Origin: Aquabacterium parvum
GTDB taxonomy: Bacteria; Pseudomonadota; Gammaproteobacteria; Burkholderiales; Burkholderiaceae_C
Length of the DNA stretch: 64,000 bases
Direction: 5' to 3'
Assembly (NCBI RefSeq): GCF_001447195.1
Contig: NZ_LFRI01000324.1
Location: forward strand, 1 to 64,000
Part shown: positions 16,661-25,982 of the stretch, piece by piece
Layout of the letters: the number at the start of each line of letters is the position of its first letter
Numbering within the stretch: position 1 is the first letter of the stretch
Notes under the pieces: generated by a model
Seen by the model: only the letters and a program-made list of their open reading frames with translations
Told to the model about the DNA's origin: nothing
Databases searched by the model: none
Translations under genes and position numbers: made by a program

Positions 16661-17500
16661 TCAGCCTTTGGCGTTCTGCCAGCCGGCCACGCCACGCAGC
16701 GTGCCCCGTGCCAGCGGGCGGTCCAGCCAGTCGACCAGGAGCTTGCCGCCCGGGTGCTTGCCGCGGAAGGAGCGCGCCACCTCGGCGTGCAGCACCAAAG
16801 CCGGGTGCCCCTGGAACCAGACACGGGTGCCGCGCACCTGGCCTTGGCGCAGCCAGGCGGCCTGGGTCACCAGCCGGTAAGCCGGGGCGCTCGGGTTGAG
16901 CTGTTTGTTGGCCAGGGCTGCGGTCAGCGGCTGACCGGTGGCCGGCTGGGCCAGCAGTTGAGCGGCCAGTTGAGCCAAGGGGCTGTCCGCAGCGGCGTGC
17001 GCCGCAGGTTCGCCTGGCAAGCCGGTCTGCCAGCTCGCCACCCCGGCGGCCTGGGCCGCCAGCACCTGGGCGATGGCGCGCGCCGGGTCTTTTTCTGCGC
17101 GGATGCCGGCGGGGTCGTCTGCCGGGCCGACCAGCCAGACCTCGGTGCGCGCCAGCTTGCGTCGGTCGTGGATGAGGCCTTCCTTTTCGAGGTGGCCGGC
17201 GCGGGGGTGGCTCAGGAAGAGCCCGACTTCGGCTTCACCCGACTCCAGCCGATCCAGCACCAGGCGGCTGGGGGTGGTGTGCCACTGCGCGGCCCAGCCC
17301 AGGTCGCGGCGCATCGCCGCCGCCCAGCGAGCGGTCAGCCCGGTTTCGGCGAGCAGGGGGTCCACCGCGACCTCAGGGCTCTGGGCCCGGGGGCGCAGCG
17401 CCCAGGCGGCCTGGCAAAACCCGGCGCAAAAAATGCTCGCGGCACCCAGCGTGCGCGTCATCAAGGCGCGGCGGACAGCGAATTCGGTCTTCTCGGGCAT
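16661..17500 (-). CDS. Periplasmic substrate-binding protein, TupA-like (tungstate/molybdate)
   Basis: About 279 residues with an N-terminal signal peptide (charged start, hydrophobic AASIFCAGFCQAAWA). The segment ESGEAEVGLFLSHP followed by KEGLIHDRRKLARTEVWLVG and DDPAGI matches the tungstate-binding TupA type better than classical ModA. It is first gene of the operon with a ModB-type permease and the degenerate ModC-like subunit, so the ligand is probably tungstate or molybdate. Start ATG 17500 is favoured because it gives a normal signal peptide; ATG 17461 is an alternative. Confidence 0.7.
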   Translation of the reverse strand: MPEKTEFAVRRALMTRTLGAASIFCAGFCQAAWALRPRAQSPEVAVDPLLAETGLTARWAAAMRRDLGWAAQWHTTPSRLVLDRLESGEAEVGLFLSHPRAGHLEKEGLIHDRRKLARTEVWLVGPADDPAGIRAEKDPARAIAQVLAAQAAGVASWQTGLPGEPAAHAAADSPLAQLAAQLLAQPATGQPLTAALANKQLNPSAPAYRLVTQAAWLRQGQVRGTRVWFQGHPALVLHAEVARSFRGKHPGGKLLVDWLDRPLARGTLRGVAGWQNAKG

Positions 17501-17849
17501 GGCGGAGGGTGAAAAAACGCAGGCCGAAGTGTGCCTGCTGCCGGCGGCGGGCTTGGTCATGGCTGTCCCGCAGTTGTCCACAGTTGTATCAGCATCCAAA
17601 AAAAGGGCATTTCCGTGACACCTTGCCGCCTTCGCCCTGGGGGCATCCCTGGACGCCCCACGGACGAGGGGGCAGGCGCGAATCGGTCCGATCGTCTAAA
17701 CTACGAGGTTCCCGCCGGGCGCCCCTGGGCGTTCACGGGGCCCATCCGACGGGGTGTCGAGAGCGTTGCCATGACCGGGGGCCAGCTTGGCCAGACCAGG
17801 TTGCCGCAGCGCTGTCGAGACCTTGTTTTTTACTTTCTGGAGCCTTGTC
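17501..17849. promoter_or_regulatory. Divergent intergenic region between Mo/W operon and pckG
   Basis: About 350 bases separate two divergently transcribed units and must hold both promoters. GTCTAAACTACGAG near 17694-17707 contains a TAAACT that could be a -10 element for pckG, without a convincing -35. GC-rich inverted stretches occur around 17635-17665. I see no recognisable ModE-type operator. An SD-like TGGAG lies 7-11 bases before the pckG start. Confidence 0.3.
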
Positions 17850-19709
17850 ATGTCGAACGTTGCTGCTCAGGTCAATGCACCTGCCTACGTCAAAAACACC
17901 AAGCTGATTGCCTGGGTGGCCGAGATGGCCGCCCTGCTGCAACCCAAGGACGTCGTCTGGTGCGACGGCACCACCGAAGAGTACGACCGCCTGTGCGCCC
18001 AGCTCGTGGCTGCCGGCTCGTTCAAGAAGCTCAACCCCGAGCTGCGCCCGAACTCCTACCTCGCCTGGACCCACCCCTCCGACGTGGCCCGCGTGGAAGA
18101 CCGCACCTTCATCTGCTCGACTCGCAAGGAAGATGCCGGCCCCACCAACAACTGGTGCGAGCCCGCTGAAATGCGCGCCAAGCTGCAGACCGGTGCCGAC
18201 GCCCTGTTCAAGGGCGCCATGGCCGGCCGCACGATGTACGTCGTGCCCTTCTCGATGGGCCCGCTGGGTTCGGACATCGCCCACATTGGCGTTGAGCTGT
18301 CCGACAGCGCCTACGTGGCCGTCAACATGAAGCTGATGACCCGCATGGGCAAGGGCGTGATCGATGTGCTCGGCACCGATGGCGAGTTCGTGCCTTGCGT
18401 GCACACCGTGGGTGCCCCCCTGGCCGCTGGTCAGAAGGACGTGGCCTGGCCTTGCAACCCCGACACCAAGTACATCGTTCACTACCCCGAGACCCGCGAA
18501 ATCTGGTCCTACGGCTCGGGCTACGGCGGCAACGCGCTGCTGGGCAAGAAGTGCTTCGCCCTGCGCATCGCTTCCACCATGGGCCGTGACCAAGGCTGGC
18601 TGGCCGAGCACATGCTGCTGCTGGGCGTGACCAATCCCGAAGGCAAGAAGTACCACGTGGCCGCCGCCTTCCCCTCGGCCTGCGGCAAGACCAACTTCTC
18701 CATGCTGATCCCGCCCGAGGGCTACAACGGCTGGAAGGTCACCACCATCGGTGACGACATCGCCTGGATCAAGCCCGCTGCCGACGGCAAGCTCTACGCC
18801 ATCAACCCCGAAGCCGGTTACTTCGGCGTGGCCCCGGGCACCAACACCCTGACCAACTTCAACTGCATGAAGTCGCTCGACCGCGACGTGATCTTCACAA
18901 ACGTGGCCCTGACCGATGACGGCGACGTGTGGTGGGAGTCGATGACCGACGAAGCCCCGGCTCACCTGATCGACTGGCAAGGCAACGACTGGACCCCGGC
19001 CATCGGCAAGGAAAAGGGCGTCAAGGCCGCTCACCCGAACGCCCGCTTCACCGTGGCCGCCACCAACAACCCGGTGCTCGACCCCGAGTGGGACAACCCC
19101 GCTGGCGTGCCCATCGATGCCTTCATCTTCGGCGGCCGCCGCTCGACCACCGTGCCCCTGGTGACCGAAGCTCGCGACTGGACCGAAGGCGTCTACATGG
19201 CCGCCACCATGGGCTCCGAGACCACCGCAGCTGCCTTCGGCCAGCAAGGCGTGGTGCGCCGTGACCCGTTCGCCATGCTGCCCTTCATGGGCTACAACAT
19301 GAGCGACTACTTCCAGCACTGGCTGGACCTGGGCGCCAAGCTGCAAGCCTCGGGCGCCAAGCTGCCCCAGATCTACTGCGTGAACTGGTTCCGCAAGGGC
19401 GCCGACGGCAAGTTCGTGTGGCCTGGCTACAGCGAGAACATGCGCGTGCTGGAGTGGATGCTGGGCCGCCTGCAAGGCAAGGCTGGCGGTGTGGAAAACG
19501 CCTTTGGCGTGAGCCCCACCTACGAAGACATCAACTGGAATGGCCTGAACTTCACCAAGGACCAGTTCCAGTCGGTGATCGGCGTGGACAAGGCCTCCTG
19601 GCAGCAAGAGCTCAAGCTGCACGACGAGCTGTTCACCCAGCTGTCGCACAACCTGCCCGCCGCCATGCCCGCCACCAAGGCCAAGCTGGAGCAACGCCTG
19701 GCTGCCTAA
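17850..19709 (+). CDS. pckG: Phosphoenolpyruvate carboxykinase (GTP)
   Basis: 619 residues, the usual length of GTP-dependent PEPCK. The enzyme converts oxaloacetate and GTP to phosphoenolpyruvate, CO2 and GDP, the entry step of gluconeogenesis in the cytoplasm. Visible hallmarks are the kinase-1 P-loop with the reactive cysteine (FPSACGKTN, Cys278), the metal-binding stretch [10 protein letters not shown], the [12 protein letters not shown] substrate loop and the guanine-binding region with [13 protein letters not shown]. The start is placed at MSNVAAQV behind a TGGAG site. A terminator follows 64 bases after the stop, so the gene is monocistronic. Confidence 0.95.
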   Translation: MSNVAAQVNAPAYVKNTKLIAWVAEMAALLQPKDVVWCDGTTEEYDRLCAQLVAAGSFKKLNPELRPNSYLAWTHPSDVARVEDRTFICSTRKEDAGPTNNWCEPAEMRAKLQTGADALFKGAMAGRTMYVVPFSMGPLGSDIAHIGVELSDSAYVAVNMKLMTRMGKGVIDVLGTDGEFVPCVHTVGAPLAAGQKDVAWPCNPDTKYIVHYPETREIWSYGSGYGGNALLGKKCFALRIASTMGRDQGWLAEHMLLLGVTNPEGKKYHVAAAFPSACGKTNFSMLIPPEGYNGWKVTTIGDDIAWIKPAADGKLYAINPEAGYFGVAPGTNTLTNFNCMKSLDRDVIFTNVALTDDGDVWWESMTDEAPAHLIDWQGNDWTPAIGKEKGVKAAHPNARFTVAATNNPVLDPEWDNPAGVPIDAFIFGGRRSTTVPLVTEARDWTEGVYMAATMGSETTAAAFGQQGVVRRDPFAMLPFMGYNMSDYFQHWLDLGAKLQASGAKLPQIYCVNWFRKGADGKFVWPGYSENMRVLEWMLGRLQGKAGGVENAFGVSPTYEDINWNGLNFTKDQFQSVIGVDKASWQQELKLHDELFTQLSHNLPAAMPATKAKLEQRLAA

Positions 19710-19772
19710 TGAGGCTGTTCGGGCCCGATCGGCCCTCGGCTGGGGGTTCGCCCCCGCGCCGATCTGGCACCC

Positions 19773-19795
19773 ACCCCGCTTCGGCGGGGTTTTTG
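19773..19795 (+). terminator. Rho-independent terminator of pckG
   Basis: The perfect hairpin ACCCCGC-TTCG-GCGGGGT (19773-19790) with an UUCG tetraloop is followed directly by a T run. Confidence 0.85.
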
Positions 19796-19912
19796 TGTCC
19801 GAAGCGGCGTGGCCAGGTCCCTTTTCCCCCAAGCAAGGGGTGGGGCACCCGACCAGACGGTGTGAGAATTTGTCACGTTTACCCAGCATTTGTGTTGGGT
19901 GGTCATTTGTTC

Positions 19913-19926
19913 GGGGGAGCTCCCCC
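19913..19926. repeat. 14-bp palindrome in the leader of the PEP-CTERM gene
   Basis: GGGGGAGCTCCCCC is self-complementary and ends just before the AGGGAG ribosome site (19928-19933). It could be an operator or a hairpin that affects initiation; no protein can be named. Confidence 0.4.
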
Positions 19927-19938
19927 CAGGGAGTCAAC

Positions 19939-20466
19939 ATGTTCGTCCGCAACCTCATCGCCGCATCCGCTTTCGTGATGGCCTCCGTTTCGGCCCACGC
20001 AGCGGTCTTTGGTCCCTTCTCCAACCTGGGTGTCGTTGGCACCGAGGCCGTGTCCTTCGGCGGTTTCAGCCGCTTCGAAGAGGCCACCCCGTTTGAAATC
20101 TCCTACGACTTCAGCCTGTCCGCCGCTTCCGGCCTGACGGGTTTCATCGGCCAGGCTGGCACCGACTTCGAACTGATCGAAGCCACCACCACCGAGTTCA
20201 CCCTGACCCCCATCACCCTGGAAAACATCCTGGTTGACGGCGTGGCCGCCACCACTTTCGTGGCCCAGAACGGCGGCTTCGCCTTCTCCTTCGCTGGCCT
20301 GAGCAGCGGCGACCACACCCTGACGGTGCGCGGTGTTGGCGTGCCTGAGTACGGCGCCTTCGTCGGCAACGTCACCGCCGCCATCCCCGAACCCACCAAC
20401 TACGCTCTGCTGCTGGCTGGCCTGGGTGTGGTCGGTGCCGTGGCTTCGCGTCGCCGCGCTGCCTGA
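19939..20466 (+). CDS. FxDxF family PEP-CTERM sorting-signal protein
   Basis: 175 residues: signal peptide (to SAHA, about residue 21), a mature part rich in Phe, Thr and Gly (FEISYDFSLSA matches the FxDxF-type core), then the C-terminal tripartite sorting signal, PEP motif (PEPTNYALLLAGLG), hydrophobic helix and basic tail SRRRAA. Such proteins are processed by exosortase/EpsH systems and usually end up in the exopolysaccharide matrix. The exosortase itself is not in the window. An AGGGAG site 6-11 bases upstream supports the start. A strong terminator follows, so it is a single-gene unit. Confidence 0.85.
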   Translation: MFVRNLIAASAFVMASVSAHAAVFGPFSNLGVVGTEAVSFGGFSRFEEATPFEISYDFSLSAASGLTGFIGQAGTDFELIEATTTEFTLTPITLENILVDGVAATTFVAQNGGFAFSFAGLSSGDHTLTVRGVGVPEYGAFVGNVTAAIPEPTNYALLLAGLGVVGAVASRRRAA

Positions 20467-20514
20467 TCGGCTGACGACCTGCTCGCTGCGCTGCCAAGGC
20501 GCGGTGAAAAGCAA

Positions 20515-20539
20515 AGGGCTCCTTCGGGAGCCCTTTTTC
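20515..20539 (+). terminator. Rho-independent terminator of the PEP-CTERM gene
   Basis: The hairpin AGGGCTCC-TTCG-GGAGCCCT (20515-20534) is followed by a T run. Confidence 0.85.
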
Positions 20540-20630
20540 GTTGGGGAGGGTGTCGCCTGGGTGAGCGGGCGCCGGGGCCTTGCATGAGGGCGGCACGCGG
20601 CCGCCCCCTGTGGTCTGGCTCAACGCAGCT

Positions 20631-21893
20631 TCAAGGCAGCAGCGGCGCGATCAGGTCGGCGAACCAGTCGCTGATCAGCACGCGTTGGCTGGTCGGGTTC
20701 TTCTCGAAGGCGCGGATCGGCGTGCCTTTGCCGTCGATCAGGTTGTCCACGAAACGGCCCACGTCCTTGAGCCCGGTCTCGACGATGCTGGTGCCGCCGA
20801 AGGTCACGATGGTCAGGCAGTGAGAGCCGTTGAGTTCGCGCTTGTTGGGGATGTAGTAGCCGATGTTGGGCTGCGTCTCCATCTGCGCGACCCAGGGCGT
20901 GATCTCCTGGCGCCACTTCTGGTTGAGCAGCTTCAGGCGCGTCTCGTTGTCGGGCGCGTTGGCGATCTCGGGGTAGAACTTCTGGTACGAGAAGGCCGAG
21001 AAGTTGGTGTCTTCCTGGAAGTTGGCGTAGCCGATGCGGTCGTTCGGGAAGATCTTGCCCAGCCCGGCCGTGATGCTGCCCAGGTTGTCGGCGCTGCCGG
21101 CGCCCGGGTATTTGGTGATCAGCTCGGTGACCAGGCCGTTGGCGCCATCGAGGCCCCAGACGGTGCGGATCTTGTTGTGCAGCAGCACCGAGGGCGCCTG
21201 CTCGGGCGTGGCGTCGCGTGGCACGTTGAACAGCGGGCCCGAGTCGGCGAGCAGCGACATCTGCTTGGGCTTGAGCGCTTCACGGAAGGCCGGGTACAGG
21301 GCCGCCGAGCCCACGCCACCGGCCGAGAAGCCCGTGAGGAACAGCTTTTCAGGCTGCTTGAGGTTCTTGGCCATCCAGGCCGCCACGGCCTTGGCGTTGA
21401 CCATGCCGCGGTGGTGGTATGCCATCGGGTTGGCCGGGTCGACGTTGTCGTACACGGCGACCTTGTTGCCGGTGTGCACGTCGCCCGTGCAGTAGGTCAG
21501 GTAGACGATGTTCCAGCTTTGCGTCTGCACCGACTGCAGCGGGTGCAGGCGCATGGTGAAGGGCGTGACCAGGCCGAGGTGGGCCTGGCGGTTCCAGTCG
21601 GTCATGTAGTTGGTGGGGATGCCGTCGGGGTTCACGGCGTCCAGCAGGGTGCCGCCTTTGCAGGCGCCCTGGTCCCAGCACGCGCCGCCGCCTTCGAACA
21701 TCACCACCGTCTTGCTGGTGAAGGGCGTGCGGTTGACGAAGAAGCGGTAGGGGGTGCCGTTGCCGCAGGTGGCGCCGCTGGAGGCGGGCAGCTCGACGGT
21801 TTCCCACTGGAGGTAGCCGGCGTGCGCGGCGGCGCACACGAGGCTGGCGGCGGTGGCCTGGACGGCCACCTTCAGGACGGAGCGCAAGGACAT
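20631..21893 (-). CDS. Secreted pectinacetylesterase/Notum-family hydrolase
   Basis: 420 residues with a clear signal peptide (cleavage after AAAHA, about residue 25). The alpha/beta-hydrolase nucleophile is Ser190 in TGFSAGGVG. The FEGGGACW stretch (oxyanion region), NIVYLTYCTGDVH and the late His in the GSHCLTIV segment are typical of the pectinacetylesterase family, whose members deacetylate polysaccharides or other O-acyl groups outside the cytoplasm. The true substrate is not deducible; pectin in the environment and a storage or surface polymer are both possible. An AAGGAGA site precedes the ATG. It is transcribed alone. Confidence 0.8.
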   Translation of the reverse strand: MSLRSVLKVAVQATAASLVCAAAHAGYLQWETVELPASSGATCGNGTPYRFFVNRTPFTSKTVVMFEGGGACWDQGACKGGTLLDAVNPDGIPTNYMTDWNRQAHLGLVTPFTMRLHPLQSVQTQSWNIVYLTYCTGDVHTGNKVAVYDNVDPANPMAYHHRGMVNAKAVAAWMAKNLKQPEKLFLTGFSAGGVGSAALYPAFREALKPKQMSLLADSGPLFNVPRDATPEQAPSVLLHNKIRTVWGLDGANGLVTELITKYPGAGSADNLGSITAGLGKIFPNDRIGYANFQEDTNFSAFSYQKFYPEIANAPDNETRLKLLNQKWRQEITPWVAQMETQPNIGYYIPNKRELNGSHCLTIVTFGGTSIVETGLKDVGRFVDNLIDGKGTPIRAFEKNPTSQRVLISDWFADLIAPLLP

Positions 21894-22074
21894 GGGGTTC
21901 TCCTTCTCACGAGGGTTGTTCTGTGAGAACGAGTGTCGATAACGCTGTTTTTTTTGGCTTGCGCGTTAACCAGCAGAAACAGCCGTTCAGGCGGTGTGAA
22001 CGCCGCGCCGTTTGTCGGGTGGCCGACGGTTGGCGCGCTGTGCGGAGCGGGTATTCCCGCCGCACCCGATGGGG

Positions 22075-24051
22075 TTAACCTGCTGCCTTGAGCGCATCGC
22101 GCGGGTGCACCGGCCTTGCGATGTCGGGCGGGTTCGCCGTCAGCGAGCGCTGCACGCGGGCGTGCGCCCAGGCACGGCGCAGCACCGAGGGCGTCCAGGC
22201 CTCTTCCGGCACGATCAGCAAGCCCAGCTGCTTGAGCCGCTGTCCAGCCGATGATTGGCTGGTCCACACGGTGATGGGTGCCGCCAGCATCAAGGGCACG
22301 GTCATGGGCAGCAGCCACCACAGGGCCGAGCTGTGCAGCAGCAGCAGGGTCACCGTGGCAGCGGCGGCAAGGGCGCCAGCGACCGCGAACGGCCGCGCGG
22401 CCTCGCGCCAGCCCAGGTCTTGCGCCTCGCGCGGAGGGGAGCGCCATTCCAGGCGCCAACCCGTGAGCGCGATCAGCACGAAAAAGGTGTGCGCGACCAT
22501 GCGCAAAGGCGCTTGCACCGCGGACAGGCCGGCTTCGAGCACGCTGCTGGCGATCAAAGGCCAGGTGCCGCCGTGCTGGCGCTGCTCGCCGCGCAAGAGC
22601 ACGGCGGCCACGCCCAGGGCCCGAGGCAGCAACAGCATGGCCACGGTGCCCACCCACAGGCCCAGCACCTTCAGCGTGAGGGCGCCGTGTTCGTCGAACA
22701 GCGCGTTGCCGCCTGAGAGCCACAAGCCGACCCCCAGGGCCACGTACGCCAGCCACAAGGGTGCTGACAGATAGGCCATGGCGCCCGTGGCCAGCATGCC
22801 GCGGTGCACGGCGTGCAAGCCGGGCTCGGCGATGAGCTGGGCGTTTTGCAGGTTGCCCTGACACCAGCGCCGGTCGCGCTGCAGTTCCGTCAGCAGGTCA
22901 GGCGGCTGCTGCTCGTAGCTGCCGCTCAGGTCGGACACCAGCCACACGTGATGGCCGGCGCGGCGCATCAGGGCGGCCTCCACGAAGTCATGGGACAGGA
23001 TGTCGCCACCGAGGCCGCCGCGCCCACCTGGCAGCGGCGCCAGGGCGCAATGCGCCATGAACGGCGCCACCCGGATGATGGCGTTGTGACCCCAGTAGTG
23101 GGCCTCGCCGAGTTGCCAGTACTGCATGCCTGCCGCGAACAGCCGTCCCGTGACGCGCGCCGCGAACTGCTGGGTGCGGGCATGGACGGTGGACAAGCCA
23201 ACGGCGTGAGGCTGCGTCTGCAGGATGCCCGCCTGTGGATGCGCCTCCATCAGGCGCACGAGGGTGACCAGCGCATCGCCGGACATGACGCTGTCGGCGT
23301 CGAGCACGACCATGTAGCGGTGGTCGCACCCCCAGCGGCGGCAGAAGTCCGCCACGTTGCCGGCCTTGCGTTTGGTGCGCACGATGCGGTGGCGGTAGTG
23401 CACGCGCATGGGGTGGGCTGCCAGCGTGTCGCGCAGGGCGGCCCAGGCGGTGAGCTCCTGGGCTTGCAGGGCCGGGTCGCTGGTGTCGGACAGCACGTAG
23501 AGGTCGAACAGGCCCGCCGCAACGGTGTTGGCCAGCGATTCGCAGGTGGCGCGCAGGCCCGCGAAGACGGTGGTGACGTCTTCGTTGCAGATGGGCATGA
23601 CCAGGGCGGTGCGCGCGGAGGCATCGATGGGTTGGCTGCGGTCCAGCGAGCGCGCCGACAGCGCGTGGCGATCACCGAACAGCAGCACCCGAAAGCCCAT
23701 CACCGCGGTGACGCAGCCGGCCGACACCCAGGCAAAGAGCAGGGTGAACAAGCCCGTCTGCAGCCATTGGAGCGCGGGGTAGCGGTAGGTCGGCAGGGCC
23801 GAAGACAGCACCCAGGTGGCCAGCCCGCTGGACAGCATCACCAGGCTGAGCAGCAGCCGGCGGCGCCAGCGTGCCGCTTGCTCCCACGGGGCGGGTGCGG
23901 GCGTGGCCGCGCGCGGTGGCTCGCGACGCAAGGCGCCCGACAGGCCTTGCAGCAGGCCTCGCGTGAACCCGACCCACGGGCGCGGCACCATGGCGCCGCG
24001 ATGGATGGCCGGCATGGTGCGCGCGCGCTGGCTGGGCCGCGCCGGCGTCAT
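22075..24051 (-). CDS. mdoH: Glucans biosynthesis glucosyltransferase H
   Basis: 658 residues. The product is an inner-membrane family-2 glycosyltransferase that polymerises UDP-glucose into the linear beta-1,2 backbone of osmoregulated periplasmic glucans. Two N-terminal helices are followed by the cytoplasmic GT domain (LVMPICNED, MVVLDADS with the DxD-type acid, SHDFVEAALMRRAG, QRDRRWCQGN) and about five C-terminal helices. The start ATG 24051 overlaps the mdoG stop as ATGA; an in-frame ATG 27 bases upstream is less likely. The E. coli enzyme is longer (about 850 residues), mainly at the ends. Confidence 0.9.
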   Translation of the reverse strand: MTPARPSQRARTMPAIHRGAMVPRPWVGFTRGLLQGLSGALRREPPRAATPAPAPWEQAARWRRRLLLSLVMLSSGLATWVLSSALPTYRYPALQWLQTGLFTLLFAWVSAGCVTAVMGFRVLLFGDRHALSARSLDRSQPIDASARTALVMPICNEDVTTVFAGLRATCESLANTVAAGLFDLYVLSDTSDPALQAQELTAWAALRDTLAAHPMRVHYRHRIVRTKRKAGNVADFCRRWGCDHRYMVVLDADSVMSGDALVTLVRLMEAHPQAGILQTQPHAVGLSTVHARTQQFAARVTGRLFAAGMQYWQLGEAHYWGHNAIIRVAPFMAHCALAPLPGGRGGLGGDILSHDFVEAALMRRAGHHVWLVSDLSGSYEQQPPDLLTELQRDRRWCQGNLQNAQLIAEPGLHAVHRGMLATGAMAYLSAPLWLAYVALGVGLWLSGGNALFDEHGALTLKVLGLWVGTVAMLLLPRALGVAAVLLRGEQRQHGGTWPLIASSVLEAGLSAVQAPLRMVAHTFFVLIALTGWRLEWRSPPREAQDLGWREAARPFAVAGALAAAATVTLLLLHSSALWWLLPMTVPLMLAAPITVWTSQSSAGQRLKQLGLLIVPEEAWTPSVLRRAWAHARVQRSLTANPPDIARPVHPRDALKAAG

Positions 24052-25667
24052 CGCTGGGCTGGAAGGATGTTGCTCCATGTCTCGCTGACCGTGTCTCGTT
24101 GGTGTTGAAGGAAGGCGCGCAGCTCGACCGGTTGGTCGCTGCGCAGTTGCCGCACGCGCAAGGCCAGGCGCCAGCTGCGGGCGGCCTCGTTGCGATAGAG
24201 GGCCTGTTCGACGATGCGGCCGTTGTCTCCGGCGCTGACCTGGGCCCGCAGCGGCGCGCTGGCCGCCAGGCCGTCGATGGCGGGGCCGGCGAAGTCGACG
24301 ATGAACTGGTGCTCGCCCGGCGCGAGTTCGGCGAAGCCCCGGCCCACGCGCGTTTGCACCACCCAGGCGCCAGGCGGGCGCTGCTGTTTGTGGCCTTGCC
24401 AGTGGATGCGGTAGTCGAGCTTGAGCGGCTGGCCGGCCGGCGGCAGCGCGCGGGGCACCCAGTACGCGACGATGTTGTCGTTCGTTTCGTCGGGGGTGGG
24501 CAGCTGCACCAGCTCCACCCTGCCCGGGCCCCAGTCGTGCATGGGCTCGACCCAGGCGCTGGGCCGGCGGTCGTAGCGCGCCTCCACGTCTTCGTAGCTG
24601 GAGAAGGCGCGGTCGCGCTGCATCAGGCCGAAGCCGCGCAGCGAAGGCATGGCGAACGAGGTGGTCAAGGGCCGGGCCGGGTTGATCAAGGGGCGCCACA
24701 GCCACTCGCCGCTGCCGCTGTGCACCATCAGCCCGTCCGAGTCGTGCACCTCGGGGCGGAAGTCGGTGCGGTGGGGCTGGTTCTCGCCGAACATGTACAT
24801 GCTGGTGAGCGGGGCGATGCCCAGGGTGGCGATCGGTGGCTGGGCGCCTGAGCGCAGGAAGAGCCGGCTCTGCACCTCGGTGACGGTGTCGTCGCCGGGG
24901 CGCACCTCGAAGCGGTAGGCGCCGGTCACGCGGCGAGACTCGAGCAAGGCGTGGATGACCACGGAGGCGGCGCCGGCGGTGGGGCGCTCGACCCAGAACG
25001 TGGTGAAGCGGGGGAACTCCTCGGCCTGCCCTCCCACCGTGTCCACCGCGAGCCCCCGAGCCGACAGGCCGTAGAGCTGGCCCGCCCCGATGGCGCGGAA
25101 GTAGCTCGCGCCCAGGAACACGATCAGCTCGTCCTTGTGGGTCGGTGAGTTGAGGCGAGCGTGGACGCGAAAGCCCGCCAGGCCGATGTCGCCCCACTGC
25201 GCGGGGTTCAACCGGTTCTTGCCGTAGTCGAACTGGCTGGGGTCGAAGCCCAAGGGGCGCACCTGGCCTTGCACCACCTCGTGCACGCGCACGGGCACCG
25301 TCTGGAAGAAACCGAGGTGAAAGGTCATCAACTCGAAGGGCAGGTTCTCCTTGCGCCACAGCGCCCGTTCGGGCTTGAAGCGGATGTCGCGGTACTGGTC
25401 GTAGTTCAGCGACGCCAGTTCAGGCGGCAGCGCTGGCGCGGCGGCGGGTTCGTCAGTGGGGAGCGCGGCCCGCTGGCGAGCCAGCTCGACGACCTGTTCA
25501 AACGAAAACGGGCCAGGGGAGGCCGCCAGGCCTTGCGCGCGGGCGCCGGCGGGCAGCAGCAGGCACAGCGCTGACCAGACCGTCAGCAGGCCACGTGTTG
25601 TCGTGCGGCGGCGTGGCGGGGTGCGGCGCAGCCATGGCGCAAGGGCGAACGGTTGGGGCGGGTGCAT
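24048..25667 (-). CDS. mdoG: Glucan biosynthesis protein G
   Basis: About 539 residues. The periplasmic protein is needed together with MdoH for osmoregulated glucan synthesis, probably for branching or release. A long basic N-terminal region (RRTPPRRRTTTRG) leads into a signal helix ending at GARAQ. Family hallmarks include YDQYRDIRFKPERALW, LGASYFRA and SYEDVEARYDRRPS-type segments. It is first in the mdoGH operon with a 4-base overlap. The start could also be ATG 25709; neither has an obvious ribosome site. Confidence 0.9.
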   Translation of the reverse strand: MHPPQPFALAPWLRRTPPRRRTTTRGLLTVWSALCLLLPAGARAQGLAASPGPFSFEQVVELARQRAALPTDEPAAAPALPPELASLNYDQYRDIRFKPERALWRKENLPFELMTFHLGFFQTVPVRVHEVVQGQVRPLGFDPSQFDYGKNRLNPAQWGDIGLAGFRVHARLNSPTHKDELIVFLGASYFRAIGAGQLYGLSARGLAVDTVGGQAEEFPRFTTFWVERPTAGAASVVIHALLESRRVTGAYRFEVRPGDDTVTEVQSRLFLRSGAQPPIATLGIAPLTSMYMFGENQPHRTDFRPEVHDSDGLMVHSGSGEWLWRPLINPARPLTTSFAMPSLRGFGLMQRDRAFSSYEDVEARYDRRPSAWVEPMHDWGPGRVELVQLPTPDETNDNIVAYWVPRALPPAGQPLKLDYRIHWQGHKQQRPPGAWVVQTRVGRGFAELAPGEHQFIVDFAGPAIDGLAASAPLRAQVSAGDNGRIVEQALYRNEAARSWRLALRVRQLRSDQPVELRAFLQHQRDTVSETWSNILPAQR

Positions 25668-25982
25668 GGACCGGGGCGTGACACGGAGGGTGGCAGACCG
25701 CAGTCGCATGGCAACACATGTGCCAAGTCAATGAGGCGTGGGCGGTGAGCCCGTGCGCGCCGTCGAAATATGCGTTTGCTGACAGCCACTTGCGTGAAGC
25801 CGGCGTTGCTGCGCCGGTGCGGGCCGAGGCTGTGAGCAATTGCAAGTGTCCGCCATGCGGGGGGTCGCGGGCGCCGTGGTGGCCGCCAGGGGCCTGGGCG
25901 AAGGTGGATGCGCGTCGCGGGCGTCGGGCCACGGCGACACGGCTGGCCTGTTGTCAAGCCAAGTGCTTGATTTGAAAGGCCT

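Noticed and set aside
22075-25359. Single 1094-codon reading frame covering mdoH and much of mdoG
   Set aside because: Only the part from 24051 onward is MdoH. The upstream part is a shadow frame of mdoG, which is clearly coded in another frame.
25710-25982. Possible small gene or RNA between mdoG and glrR
   Set aside because: No ribosome site, conserved peptide, tRNA-like fold or terminator could be supported in these 273 bases.
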